DNA from: Verrucomicrobiota bacterium
GTDB lineage: Bacteria > Verrucomicrobiota > Verrucomicrobiia > Limisphaerales > JAFGQR01
DNA length: 49,294 nt
Direction of reading: 5' to 3'
Assembly: GCA_016935555.1 (NCBI GenBank)
Contig: JAFGQR010000097.1
Coordinates: forward strand, 1-49,294
The translations under genes were made by a program, and so were the position numbers. Under the pieces are notes generated by a model. It was given only the letters and a program-made list of their open reading frames with translations, was not told the origin of the DNA and did not search any database. Below, one piece after another: positions 33,523-41,715 of this stretch (the stretch's first letter is position 1; every line of letters starts with the position of its first letter).

Positions 33523-34284
33523 ATGAAGAAGTTTATATGTTTTGCGATGTCCGTTCTGACGGCGGCATCGATTAGCGTTCAGGCCAAGGAGGAGGCCCAA
33601 GTCAATCCTTATGCAGCGTCGTTGAGCTTGGTGAAGCCCCTCGATCTTCCAATACAATGCGCGAGGCTCGTGAGCCAGGGTGAGAAGAGCGCGCAAAACA
33701 CAAGAGCCGTTCAACTGGTGGAAGCCGCCGTGGCAACCCACCCGACTTCGACCCCGGCGGTGGTGGGCGCGATTGCGCGGGCGGTGCCGGAACTGGCCGC
33801 TGTTGCGGCGGCGCGTGGATGCGCCTTGCAGCCCAAGATGACGGCTGCGATTGTCAAAGCCGCCGCCTCGGCGGCACCCAATGAAGCCGGCCGCATCGTT
33901 TACTCCGTCTGTCGTGCGTTGCCTTACCAATACCAGACCGTGGCCAACGCGGCTTCCGCGGCCGTGCCCGCGCTGGGCAGCGAGATCCTGGGCGCCATCA
34001 CCCTCGCCGTCCCCGAAATGAAACCCTATGTCCTCGAAGCCGCCGCCCGCGCGCGCGGCGATGCCGCCACGGTGCCCAATGTGCTCGCCTCCGCAGCCAC
34101 CTCCGCCGGCACCACACGCGTCGCCCGGCTGGCCGAGTCCGCCGTCGTCGCGTCCGCGATGCCCGTGATGCCCCCTCCGCGCGTCGGTCTCCCCTTTGTC
34201 CCGCTGTCCGGGACCCCCGGTGAAATCACCCCCGACAGTTCGGGCGAAGTGCCCGAAGGCGGCCGCGATTACGCGACGCCCTGA
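33523..34284 (+). CDS. Secreted Ala-rich helical protein of unknown function
   Basis: 253 residues from ATG 33523. Signal peptide MKKFICFAMSVLTAASISVQ, cut after AKA-like VQA. The mature part is Ala-rich and helical with a repeating pattern around 36-residue units: AVQLVEAAVATHPTSTPAVV, AIARAVPELAAVAAARGCAL, AAIVKAAASAAPNEAGRIVY, SVCRALPYQYQTVANAASAA, EILGAITLAVPEMKPYVLEA. The C-terminus is Pro/Gly-rich and ends PEGGRDYATP. Resembles small lineage-specific exported proteins of Verrucomicrobia. Followed by a strong terminator hairpin. Function unknown. Confidence 0.65.
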   Translation: MKKFICFAMSVLTAASISVQAKEEAQVNPYAASLSLVKPLDLPIQCARLVSQGEKSAQNTRAVQLVEAAVATHPTSTPAVVGAIARAVPELAAVAAARGCALQPKMTAAIVKAAASAAPNEAGRIVYSVCRALPYQYQTVANAASAAVPALGSEILGAITLAVPEMKPYVLEAAARARGDAATVPNVLASAATSAGTTRVARLAESAVVASAMPVMPPPRVGLPFVPLSGTPGEITPDSSGEVPEGGRDYATP

Positions 34285-34305
34285 GGCCGTCGGACCACCT
34301 TTCCG

Positions 34306-34341
34306 AAAGCCGGCTTCGGTGTCGAAGCCGGCTTTTTCTTT
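34306..34341 (+). terminator. Intrinsic terminator between convergent genes
   Basis: A perfect 13 bp stem (AAAGCCGGCTTCG / CGAAGCCGGCTTT, 34306-34318 and 34323-34335) with a 4-base loop, then TTCTTTG after the stem T-run, 22 bases after the stop at 34284. On the minus strand the T-run is short, so it serves mainly the plus-strand gene. Confidence 0.85.
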
Positions 34342-34362
34342 GGGTTGGGTCCGGGCCGGGGA

Positions 34363-34968
34363 TCAGCGTTGCTCGCGTCTGAACTCGTCGAATTGCGCGT
34401 TGAGGCGGCGAACGGCATGGCGGAGTTCCTGCACCTCGGCGCGGAGACTTTCCAGTTCGGATCCGGGGCGTTCGGCCTCGAACGGCTTATGCTCCTGGCG
34501 GCGGTGGATTTGGTTTTCGAGTTCGCGGGCGGCATCGCCGAGGCGTTCGGCCACCTCATGCATTCCTGCCGAATGCAGGTTCCCGATGGCCGCGTGCAGG
34601 TGGTGGAGCTTGGCGTGCAGCATCGGAGAATCCGGCTCGCCCCGGGGCGGCAGCTCGCCAGGAGACCTGTCCCGCAGCGGTTCGTCGCCCATGGCCGGTC
34701 GCAGCGTACGTTCGCCGCGTCCGCGTTCGCCGCGGTCGGGTTTGGCCCGGAGGGCTTCCGCCTCGCGCATGCTTTGGCTGGCCTCGTCGTGGCGTCCGAG
34801 TTCCTTGAGTTCTCGGGCACGCTGGACGAGTTCCTCGGATTCGCGTCGGATATCACCGGGCGGAGGGCCCTCGGCGCTCATGACAGGCAAGGCGAACGGC
34901 ACGGCACCGAGGATCAATCCCACCAGCGCGGCGAGGTTGGATCGTTGAGGTCGCATCAGTGATTTCAT
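34363..34968 (-). CDS. Secreted coiled-coil protein of unknown function
   Basis: 201 residues from ATG 34968, chosen because AAAGGA lies 6 bases upstream; an ATG at 34983 overlaps that ribosome binding site. Signal peptide SNLAALVGLILGAVPFALPV, cut near MSA. The mature protein is charged and helical: DIRRESEELVQRARELKELG, EASQSMREAEALRAKPDRGE, a Pro/Arg linker, MLHAKLHHLHAAIGNLHSAG, and a C-terminal coiled coil SELESLRAEVQELRHAVRRL ending in NAQFDEFRREQR. No known family; similar Glu/Arg-rich exported proteins are common in this phylum. Confidence 0.65.
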   Translation of the reverse strand: MKSLMRPQRSNLAALVGLILGAVPFALPVMSAEGPPPGDIRRESEELVQRARELKELGRHDEASQSMREAEALRAKPDRGERGRGERTLRPAMGDEPLRDRSPGELPPRGEPDSPMLHAKLHHLHAAIGNLHSAGMHEVAERLGDAARELENQIHRRQEHKPFEAERPGSELESLRAEVQELRHAVRRLNAQFDEFRREQR

Positions 34969-35096
34969 CATTGTTCCTTTCATTTCGGACTCGCACGCTT
35001 TTAGCCCGCATTTTCCACCAGGAACCTGGCGAGCAATGCACGTTAGCGCAACCGGGTTCCGGGGTCAATAGAAAGCGGCCCGGCGTTTGCCCTTGA
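34969..35096. other. Upstream region of the coiled-coil gene
   Basis: No gene seen. Part of a 488 bp stretch (34969-35456) that otherwise holds only the RtcB-like relic and a heptamer repeat. Confidence 0.5.
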
Positions 35097-35240
35097 AGCT
35101 CAGATGCACGGAGGCATCCTCTCGTTTACAAGAACATCCGCGAAGTCATGGCGGCGCAAAGCGATCTGGTTCGAATTCTGGGCCAGTTCGATCCCCGGCT
35201 CGTCAAAATGGCCCCCCAGGGCGAGCGTCCTGAAAATTAG
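35097..35240 (+). pseudogene. Relic resembling the C-terminus of an RtcB-family protein
   Basis: A 47-codon frame with no start reads HPLVYKNIREVMAAQSDLVR and then ILGQFDPRLVKMAPQGERPE, N, stop at 35238-35240. YK-[DN]-I-x-x-VMAAQ-x-DLV is the recognisable end of RtcB-type RNA ligases. A TGA at 35094 closes the frame upstream and nothing else of the gene is visible, so at most the last tenth of the gene survives. The match is from memory and short; an unrelated frame is possible. Confidence 0.45.
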
Positions 35241-35261
35241 CCAACGATATTTGAAATTTTG

Positions 35262-35296
35262 AATTCTCAATTCTCAATTCTCAATTCTCAATTCCT
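35262..35296. repeat. Heptamer tandem repeat AATTCTC
   Basis: Four exact copies of AATTCTC (35262-35289) followed by AATTCCT. Low-GC in a GC-rich setting. It lies 160 bp before the next gene. Confidence 0.9.
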
Positions 35297-35456
35297 GAGA
35301 GATACATGGTTGCCATTTTCGCCAGTAGGATCTAAAGCGCCGCCGCGCCCGTCTTGGCGCCCCATGGGCCGCGCGCCAACAGTCGTGCAGACCATCGTTG
35401 ACAGATCTGCCCGCGGGAGTAAGGTGTGGCTGAAGACATCCCAACCCCGGCCCAAT

Positions 35457-36707
35457 ATGAACACCATTGCCATTCGCTTGTCGGCAGCATGCCTTCTGAA
35501 TTCATCGGCCGCGGCGCCCTCATGGCGCCGGCGGGCGGCAGGGGCGCTGGCGCTGGCGTTGCTGTGCGCCACCGCCGCGCAAGCGGCTCCAGTATTCTCC
35601 GGATCGCCGGACCGCAGTACACCTCGGGGCATCCGCGACCTTGTCATCTTCGACCAGAACCTTTATGTCGGAGCCGAGTTCACCCCCGTGCTGGGGCTGG
35701 ATCCCACGGACCCGAGCTTCCCCTTGAACCTTCTGATGGGCGTCGCCCAGATTTACCAAACGATCGTTGCGTCGGACTTTCCGCGGCGCGCCGAGGCGCT
35801 GGCCGGGCAAATCGCGGCCGCCCGGCCCGACCTGATCGCCTTGCAGGAGGTGGCGCTCATCCGGATGCAGGTCCCGGGGGATTTCGTCGTGGGCGGCTCG
35901 AGCCCGGCCACGGACGTGGACCGGGATTACCTGGAAATCCTGCTGGCCAACCTGGACGCCTTGGGACTGCATTACGCCGCCGTGGCGGTGGCCACCAATT
36001 TCGACATGGAATTGCCAATGCCCATCGGCGACGGCTCCGTCTTTGCCGATGTCCGGCTCACCGATCACGACGTCATCCTCGCCCGCATGGACGCGCCGTC
36101 GGGGCATCTGCGCGTCCGCCGGCCGCAGGCGGGCAATTTTCAGGCGGCGCTGCCGCTTCCGGGTCTTGGGGTCAGCATCCCGCGGGGCTGGTGCGCTGTG
36201 GATGTCATCACGCGCGGACGCGAGGTGCGCTTCATCAACGCGCATCTCGAGGAGAACACGGCGGCTCCGGTCCAAGCCGCCCAGGCGCTCGAGTTGCTCG
36301 CCGGCCCGGCGCAGACGCCCCTGCCGGTCGTCCTGGCCGGCGATTTCAACTCCGACGCGAACGGCACCGACGGCACCACCGCCTACGGCCTGCTCACCCA
36401 GTGTCTGGCCGACGCCTGGACCGTGGCGCATCCGCTGGATCCGGGTCTGACCTGGGGGCATGACCCGTGGCTGGCCGATCCCGGGGTTGCGTTCGTCTGG
36501 CGTCTGGACCTTGTGCTGTTCCGCGGTCCGGCCTTGCAGTTGCTCGACATCGGGCGCGTCGCCTTGCAGTTCCAGGACACCCCGCCGTTCTGGCTCTCCG
36601 ATCATGCCGGCCTGCTGGCCCGGTTCCGCGCGCAAGGGCCGGTTCGCCGCCGCGGCGCCCGGCACGGGGTCGCCGGCGCGCGCCCCCGGCTCGTGGCCGG
36701 TTCATAG
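35457..36707 (+). CDS. Exported endonuclease/exonuclease/phosphatase (EEP) family protein
   Basis: 416 residues from ATG 35457; an earlier in-frame ATG at 35259 starts inside the heptamer repeat and gives a nonsense leader. A signal-like helix AAGALALALLCATAAQA precedes the mature part. EEP active-site motifs are present in order: DLIALQEVALIR (Glu), VRFINAHLEEN (His), VVLAGDFNSDANG (Asp, Asn) and WLSDHAGLLARF (Asp-His). A strand with VWRLDLVLFRG lies before the last motif. Such enzymes cleave phosphodiesters in nucleic acids, or phosphoester bonds in lipids or inositol phosphates. The long loop TNFDMELPMPIGDGSVFADV is not in minimal nucleases. The C-terminus is Arg-rich. Substrate unknown. 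Confidence 0.82.
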   Translation: MNTIAIRLSAACLLNSSAAAPSWRRRAAGALALALLCATAAQAAPVFSGSPDRSTPRGIRDLVIFDQNLYVGAEFTPVLGLDPTDPSFPLNLLMGVAQIYQTIVASDFPRRAEALAGQIAAARPDLIALQEVALIRMQVPGDFVVGGSSPATDVDRDYLEILLANLDALGLHYAAVAVATNFDMELPMPIGDGSVFADVRLTDHDVILARMDAPSGHLRVRRPQAGNFQAALPLPGLGVSIPRGWCAVDVITRGREVRFINAHLEENTAAPVQAAQALELLAGPAQTPLPVVLAGDFNSDANGTDGTTAYGLLTQCLADAWTVAHPLDPGLTWGHDPWLADPGVAFVWRLDLVLFRGPALQLLDIGRVALQFQDTPPFWLSDHAGLLARFRAQGPVRRRGARHGVAGARPRLVAGS

Positions 36708-36772
36708 GCGGCCGAAAATTCCGTGCGCACCCGCTGGCGCAACGGGGGCGGGTGAGGTATAAAGAGGCAGTC

Positions 36773-38029
36773 ATGCCGCATCGATCATCGCCGAACCGAA
36801 CCGTCCCGCGGCGGCTCCGCTCGTGGGCGGGCGCACTGCTTGGAGTGTGTTGCGCCTGGGTTCCCCTGCGCGCCGAACGGGAGGTCGTGCTGTTGGACGT
36901 GCCCGATTACAACTGGCACGCGGGCTGTTTTGGCACGGCGTGCGGGAACCTCATGGGTTACTGGGATCGGAACGGCATGGACGGCTTCTACACGGGGCTG
37001 ACCGGGGGAGGGGTGGCGCCGTTGTCGGATTACGGCGCCGATGCGGCCATTCGTTCGCTGTGGGCTTCGCAGAAGGGCTTGGATGGGCGTCCGAGCGATC
37101 AACCGGGCCATTGGGACGACTACTGGGACGATTACGAATGGACCCTGGACGATCCCCATGTCCGCTCCAACCGGACGGAGCATCCGCCCGACTGCGTTGG
37201 CGATTTCATCGGATTGAACCAGAAACGCTGGACCAACATGAACGGCGAGTGCGACGGCAACATCGACGGCTACGTCTTCGCGTATTGGGATCCCACCGGC
37301 AGCCTCCGGCATAACTTCACCCCCCCCGCCAACGCCGGTCTGCCCGCACGCGACCTCCAGTCCGGCCTGCGCGCCTGGACGCAGTCCCGGGGTTACGACG
37401 CCGACGTGTTCACGCAGCTGACGGATTTCAATTCCACGGTCTTGCCGGGTCTGGGGTTCACGTATGAGGATTTGAAGGCGGAGATTGACGCGGGCTGGCC
37501 GGTGCTGTTGTTTCTGCAATCCTTCACGGTGCTGTCCGCGAACCGCCCGGGCAGGCTGCCGGGCCATCCGACGATCGCGCGCGGCAACCCGCCTCTTCAC
37601 GGGATGCTGGCGTATGGCTACCTGGAGCAACCCGAGTATGGCAAGCGTTACGTGTATTATCGAACCAGCTGGCGCAGCGGCGACGGCGTCAAGAGCAACT
37701 GGGCGGAGACCTACTGGCAGGCCTCCATGCCCCTGCGCGGCGTGATCGGTTATCATCCCAAACCGCGGGTGTGCACGATCGCGCGCGCCAAAGGCAAGGT
37801 GGCGCTGACGTGGGAAGGTCCCAACAGCCGGCTGGTCGAACTGGTCGGCGGGATTCCCGTGGCGACCAATCTCGTTCATCGCTACCAAGTGGAGCGGGCC
37901 ACGTCGCTGACCTCGTCAACTTGGATGGCCGTCGGCGAGGCGACTACGAACCGTATCGCGGCCCTGCTCGAAACCGGCGACGAAACCGTGTTTTACCGGA
38001 TCCGGCTGCTGGCGGGTGCGGCGCCGTGA
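36773..38029 (+). CDS. Secreted C39-like papain-fold peptidase family protein
   Basis: 418 residues from ATG 36773 (AAAGAGG 6 bases upstream). Arg-rich signal peptide with ALLGVCCAWVPLRA. The stretch NWHAGCFGTACGNLMGYWDR (48-67) resembles the GC-x-PTA-x-x-M-x-GYWD nucleophile region of C39-like peptidases, making Cys52 the likely nucleophile. NPPLHGMLAYGYLE places His276 as the base, and YRTSWRSGDG follows where the third residue is expected. The C-terminal 100 residues form a small beta domain (YQVERATSLTSSTWMAVG ... TVFYRIRLL); this FYRIR-type tail is frequent on exported Verrucomicrobia proteins. The 3' end overlaps the convergent adenosyltransferase gene by 86 bp. Confidence 0.65.
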   Translation: MPHRSSPNRTVPRRLRSWAGALLGVCCAWVPLRAEREVVLLDVPDYNWHAGCFGTACGNLMGYWDRNGMDGFYTGLTGGGVAPLSDYGADAAIRSLWASQKGLDGRPSDQPGHWDDYWDDYEWTLDDPHVRSNRTEHPPDCVGDFIGLNQKRWTNMNGECDGNIDGYVFAYWDPTGSLRHNFTPPANAGLPARDLQSGLRAWTQSRGYDADVFTQLTDFNSTVLPGLGFTYEDLKAEIDAGWPVLLFLQSFTVLSANRPGRLPGHPTIARGNPPLHGMLAYGYLEQPEYGKRYVYYRTSWRSGDGVKSNWAETYWQASMPLRGVIGYHPKPRVCTIARAKGKVALTWEGPNSRLVELVGGIPVATNLVHRYQVERATSLTSSTWMAVGEATTNRIAALLETGDETVFYRIRLLAGAAP

Positions 38030-38600
38030 GGAGCCCGCCGTTCGCAACGCCGGGCGCCGCCTGCCCTTCAGCCCATCGCGCCAGCAGCCAGAGCGCATCC
38101 GACAGCCGGTTCAGGAACACCAGGATCTCCGGGTTCGGCAACTGCCCGGCATTGGCCAGTGCGCACACGCGGCGCTCGGCCCGGCGGCACACGGCGCGGG
38201 CGACATCAAGCGCGGCGGCGGCGGGGGAATCTCCCGGGATGGCCCATCCGCGGAAAGCGGGTTTTTGGGTTTCGAGCGTCTGCACCCAGTGATCGAGCTT
38301 GGCGGTGAGCGCGGGGGTGACGCGCGGGTAGCCGTCGCGGGTGTAGCGTTCGAGGTCTTCGGGCACGGTGGCCAGTTCGCCCATCACCGTCACGAGATCC
38401 TGCTGGACCGCGCGAAGGGATTGGGCAGCCGACGCGTTTCCGGCGAGTGCCCGGGCCATGCCCAGGGCGCTATTCAACTCGTCCACGCTGCCCGTGGCCT
38501 CGACGCGCGGATGGGCTTTCGAGACGCGCCGTTGGTACATCAGGCCGGTCGTGCCGGCGTCGCCGGTCCGGGTGACGATGCTCGCGGGTTGACGTTTCAA
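37944..38600 (-). CDS. pduO: PduO-type cob(I)alamin adenosyltransferase
   Basis: Transfers the 5'-deoxyadenosyl group from ATP to cob(I)alamin, making coenzyme B12. 218 residues from TTG 38600, chosen because GGAAGGA lies 9 bases upstream and the family's N-terminal ATP motif TRTGDAGTTGL (TKTGDxGTTGL) begins at residue 9; the first ATG is inside the family domain. Next are QRRVSKAHPRVEATGSVDEL and NSALGMARAL, then VMGELATVPEDL, and the signature ARAVCRRAERRVCALA and FLNRLSDALWLLARWAEG. The C-terminal tail (about 40 residues, Arg-rich) overlaps the convergent C39-like gene by 86 bp and may be partly read-through of a lost stop. Confidence 0.88.
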   Translation of the reverse strand: MKRQPASIVTRTGDAGTTGLMYQRRVSKAHPRVEATGSVDELNSALGMARALAGNASAAQSLRAVQQDLVTVMGELATVPEDLERYTRDGYPRVTPALTAKLDHWVQTLETQKPAFRGWAIPGDSPAAAALDVARAVCRRAERRVCALANAGQLPNPEILVFLNRLSDALWLLARWAEGQAAPGVANGGLLTAPHPPAAGSGKTRFRRRFRAGPRYGS

Positions 38601-38623
38601 CCAGGCGAATCCTTCCGGCCGGC

Positions 38624-39025
38624 CTAGTGCCCGCAGCTGCAGCCCTGGCAGCTCACCATGTCCGCGGGCTCCGGCACGCGGCCGATCTCGAACGTTTTCG
38701 ACACGTAACGCGTGACCGTTTCCTGAACGGTGTGCATCTCCTGCTGCGCGTCGAGAAAGCCGCGGGCCACCGGATGGTCGAGCAGCGCCTGGCGGTTTTG
38801 CTCGAACGCGCTGATTTCTTGTTCGGACAGGGGGAGGGCCTGCTGCTGTTTGCGCTGCAGTTCGTGGCTTTGGCTCACGACGGTTTGGTAGCGTTCCTGG
38901 GCGGTGGCGTCGGCCATGAAGGCATCGATGCGCTGGCGCATGGAGTGGAACTCCGGCTGGTTGAGGATGGTCTCGCACAATTCCAGGGTCTTGCGCATGA
39001 CGGCCGTGTCGGGTTCGTAGATCAT
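38624..39025 (-). CDS. YlbF/YmcA (DUF964) family protein with Cys-rich tail
   Basis: 133 residues from ATG 39025. Mostly helical: AVMRKTLELCETILNQPEFH, MRQRIDAFMADATAQERYQT, VSQSHELQRKQQQALPLSEQ, EISAFEQNRQALLDHPVARG and FLDAQQEMHTVQETVTRYVS. This is the YlbF/YmcA layout. The last residues are SCQGCSCGH, a compact Cys cluster fit for a metal or FeS ligand set. In Bacillus the YlbF-YmcA-YaaT complex affects RNase Y and development and is reported to bind 4Fe-4S clusters; whether this protein does so is inference. It ends 23 bp before the adenosyltransferase start, so the two are probably one transcript. Confidence 0.82.
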   Translation of the reverse strand: MIYEPDTAVMRKTLELCETILNQPEFHSMRQRIDAFMADATAQERYQTVVSQSHELQRKQQQALPLSEQEISAFEQNRQALLDHPVARGFLDAQQEMHTVQETVTRYVSKTFEIGRVPEPADMVSCQGCSCGH

Positions 39026-39363
39026 CGTGTTTTTCAATGGCTCAATAATGTACTGCCGCACGCCGCCCGTCCAGTGGACCGCATCGGCCGTCGCACTACA
39101 CCACACTGTGGGCCTTCTGGCAACACAATGATGCGCCGAATCCTGAACAGCCGGCACCGGTAACGGCCGCCTGCCCTCGAGGCGCATGGACGGCCTCGCC
39201 GCCCGCACCCGGGGTGGAACGTGGCGGGGCCGCCAGCCCTGTGGGGCTTGAAGCGGGCGGAAGCGGGGCGGCGGCGCATGGGCCGGCGCGCGAGCAGCGA
39301 AGGGGCTGGCGCGCCGGGCGTGGCGCGTCGCAGGACGGCGGGGATGGCGCCTGGCGGGGCGCG
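39026..39363. other. 338 bp gap without recognised gene
   Basis: GC-rich; frames through it are Arg/Pro/Ala-rich and lack starts or domains. No repeat or clear terminator was found. Confidence 0.5.
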
Positions 39364-39558
39364 CTATGGCTGGGCCGGCTGGGAGGCCATCTGGGCGCTT
39401 TGGGCCTGGGCCAGGCGCAGCATGACGGCGTGCTGCTGCTGCTCGCACGCGTTGAGTTGGCGCTTGGCCACGATCAGCCGGCAGGTTTCGATCCCGGGCC
39501 AGGCGAGCAGCGCGGCCAAGACCACGACCCGAATGCGGTTCTTCGTTCTGGTGTTCAT
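39364..39558 (-). CDS. Small single-helix membrane protein
   Basis: 64 residues from ATG 39558. Basic N-terminus MNTRTKNRIR, one hydrophobic helix VVVLAALLAWPGIETCRLIV, then a Gln/Ala-rich coiled-coil-like stretch KRQLNACEQQQHAVMLRLAQ, ending QMASQPAQP. The layout (short basic start, one helix, coiled coil) recalls FtsL/FtsB-like division proteins, but the length and lack of a family motif prevent assignment. The frame extends upstream to 39882 without a plausible leader. Confidence 0.45.
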   Translation of the reverse strand: MNTRTKNRIRVVVLAALLAWPGIETCRLIVAKRQLNACEQQQHAVMLRLAQAQSAQMASQPAQP

Positions 39559-39871
39559 GTTATTCGGCGCGGGCGAGACGCTCGCCCCCACCCAAGGTAT
39601 CGGCTCCTGCGCGCCGGCCTTGAATTGCCGCCGCCGGAGGGCGTCGCCGCGGTCCGGGTTGAGCCGGAGGCGCAATGCGGCCGGACGCGGAGTGTTCGAA
39701 CCCCGGGGGCGACTTGAGCTTGCGGCGGCGGGCGGGCTGGGACATGCTGCGTCGGAAGCTGGCGCACGGGCCGGGATTGCCGTGGCATTTGCAGTCTGCG
39801 CATTGACAACAAGGCGCGGGGAACTACACTGGCCGGGTTTTCCAAAACGTTCTGCGAACGGGATTTTGGTT
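39559..39871. other. Divergent gap upstream of the pilus operon
   Basis: No gene is seen between the small membrane protein and the first ATPase. Its only clear feature is the promoter at 39803-39830. Confidence 0.5.
39803..39830 (+). promoter_or_regulatory. Sigma-70-type promoter of the pilus motor operon
   Basis: A consensus TTGACA (39803-39808), 16 bp spacer and TACACT (39825-39830), giving a leader of about 35 bases before the GTG start at 39872. Confidence 0.6.
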
Positions 39872-41581
39872 GTGGCAGGCAAAGACGACTATTTGGTCGA
39901 CAAGCTGATCGAGCTGGGTTATGTGACCGCCGAGCAGGTGGAACCGCTGCAGGCGGAGGCGGAAGCGGCGGGCCGCGGCGTGCTCGAGTTGATGCTTGAG
40001 CGCCACGTGGTGGATCCGGCGACCGTCACGCTGGCCAAGGCGTCCCATTTCGGGGTCGAGATCATCAACTTGGCGGGGATGAAGCTGGAGGACGAGGTGA
40101 TCAGCTCGGTGCCGCGGCACATCGCGAAACGCTACCGGGTGGTGCCCGTGTTCCGTCACGGCAACAGCCTTGTCCTGGCGATGAGCGACCCCTCGGACCT
40201 GAGCACCATCGACAGCCTGCATCACCTCCTCAAAGCCGACCTCGAAATCCGCGTCACCTCCGAGGAGGAAATCGAGGCTGCCCTCAACCAGTACTACGGC
40301 GCCGCCGAGGATGGCGTGGGCAAGATGATCCAGGACATCACGGAGGGCGAAGTCGAAATCGGAGCTCCGGCGGCGGGCATGGAGACCGACGACGGCGCCA
40401 CCGTGGACGCCGACGCGCCGATCATCAAGCTGGTCAACTCGGTGATTGTGGACGCGTTCAAGATGCGGGCGTCGGACATCCATCTGGAACCGCTCTCGAA
40501 AACGTTCCGGGTCCGCTACCGGATTGACGGCGTGCTGCACGAGATGAAGGCGCCGCCCAAACGGTTGCAACTCTCCATCATCAGCCGGCTCAAGATCCAG
40601 TCCAACATGTCCATCGCGGAAAAGCGGATTCCGCAGGACGGCCGGATTCAGACATCCGTGGGGGGCAAGATGATCGACTTGCGAGTGTCGTGCCTGCCCA
40701 CCAACCACGGCGAGAGCATCGTCATGCGCATCCTGGACAAGGAAGGCCTGCGGCTGGGCCTGCCGGAGCTGGGGTTTTTCACCGACGACCAGCAGACGTT
40801 CGAGCGGCTGATCGGCATGCCCGACGGCATCTTGCTGGTCACCGGCCCGACCGGCTCGGGAAAGTCCACCACCCTCTACTCGGTCCTCAACTTCATCAAC
40901 CGGCCCGACCGGAAAATCATCACGGTCGAGGACCCCGTCGAATACCAGATGAGCGGCATCAACCAGGTCCAGGTCAACGAAAAGGCCGGCCTCACCTTCG
41001 CCGCAGCCCTGCGCTCGATGCTCCGCCAGGCGCCCAACGTGATCATGGTCGGCGAAATCCGCGACCTGGAGACGGCCTCGATCGCCATCAACGCCTCGCT
41101 GACGGGCCACCTGGTGTTTTCCACCCTGCACACCAACGACGCCCCAAGCGCCGTCACCCGGCTGATCGACATCGGGGTCAAACCCTTCCTGGTCGCCTCC
41201 TCGAGCCGCGCCCTGATGGCCCAGCGCCTCGTCCGCAAGGTCTGCCGGAAATGCGCCGCGCCTTACCAGCCGACGGAATCCGAGCTGAAGATGCTCAATC
41301 TGGATACCGCCAGGCTCGAAAAAGCCACCTTCCGCCGCGGCCAGGGCTGCGCAAACTGCAACGGCACCGGCTACCGGGGTCGAATGGGGATTTTCGAGAT
41401 TTTTGTCATCGACGACGAGGCGCGCAAGCTCATCTACGAAAAGGTGTCGTCGTCCACACTGCGCCAGCGTGCCCGGGAAATGGGGATGCGGACGCTGCGC
41501 GAGGACGGCACCCGCAAGGCCATCGCGGGGCTCACCACGGCTGACGAGGTCATCAAGGCCACCGTGGGGGACGTGGACTGA
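39872..41581 (+). CDS. PilB/GspE-type assembly ATPase (first copy)
   Basis: Hexameric cytoplasmic ATPase that drives pilin polymerisation. 569 residues from GTG 39872; no ATG is available before the conserved DDYLVDKLIELGYVTAEQVE start. The N-terminal MshEN/GspE_N domain covers about 1-145. The ATPase core has Walker A GPTGSGKST at 325-333, the Asp box IITVEDPVEY, VGEIRDLETASIAINASLTG (Walker B) and [20 protein letters not shown] (His box). A zinc site is formed by CRKC and CANC towards the C-terminus (VCRKCAAPYQ, GCANCNGTGYRG). Compared with the second copy at 42831, the sequence is clearly paralogous but diverged throughout the N-terminal domain. Operon with pilT, pilB and pilC. Confidence 0.93.
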   Translation: MAGKDDYLVDKLIELGYVTAEQVEPLQAEAEAAGRGVLELMLERHVVDPATVTLAKASHFGVEIINLAGMKLEDEVISSVPRHIAKRYRVVPVFRHGNSLVLAMSDPSDLSTIDSLHHLLKADLEIRVTSEEEIEAALNQYYGAAEDGVGKMIQDITEGEVEIGAPAAGMETDDGATVDADAPIIKLVNSVIVDAFKMRASDIHLEPLSKTFRVRYRIDGVLHEMKAPPKRLQLSIISRLKIQSNMSIAEKRIPQDGRIQTSVGGKMIDLRVSCLPTNHGESIVMRILDKEGLRLGLPELGFFTDDQQTFERLIGMPDGILLVTGPTGSGKSTTLYSVLNFINRPDRKIITVEDPVEYQMSGINQVQVNEKAGLTFAAALRSMLRQAPNVIMVGEIRDLETASIAINASLTGHLVFSTLHTNDAPSAVTRLIDIGVKPFLVASSSRALMAQRLVRKVCRKCAAPYQPTESELKMLNLDTARLEKATFRRGQGCANCNGTGYRGRMGIFEIFVIDDEARKLIYEKVSSSTLRQRAREMGMRTLREDGTRKAIAGLTTADEVIKATVGDVD

Positions 41582-41715
41582 TGGGCCGGGGGCGGCATGG
41601 CGGGCGAGGAGGCCGCGAGGCGCGCAGGGGCCCGCTCCGGGGCCCGGGGCGGTCTCGGGCGGGCCCCGGGGTGCCCGGTTGTCGGGCAATGTGCAACGTG
41701 TGCATTTGATGTGAT
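41582..41715. other. 134 bp intra-operon gap with hairpins
   Basis: Contains a self-complementary GGGCCC pair (about 41628-41645) and the hairpin GCCCG-GTTGT-CGGGC (41673-41687), which could act as an RNA stabiliser or attenuator between the two ATPase genes. Confidence 0.35.

Noticed and set aside
35150..35180. tRNA-like GGTTCGAATTC
   Set aside because: No cloverleaf can be formed around it; it lies within the RtcB-like frame.
35259..35456. N-terminal extension of the EEP protein starting MNSQFSILNSQF
   Set aside because: It is a translation of the AATTCTC repeat and of non-coding sequence; the signal-like start is at 35457.
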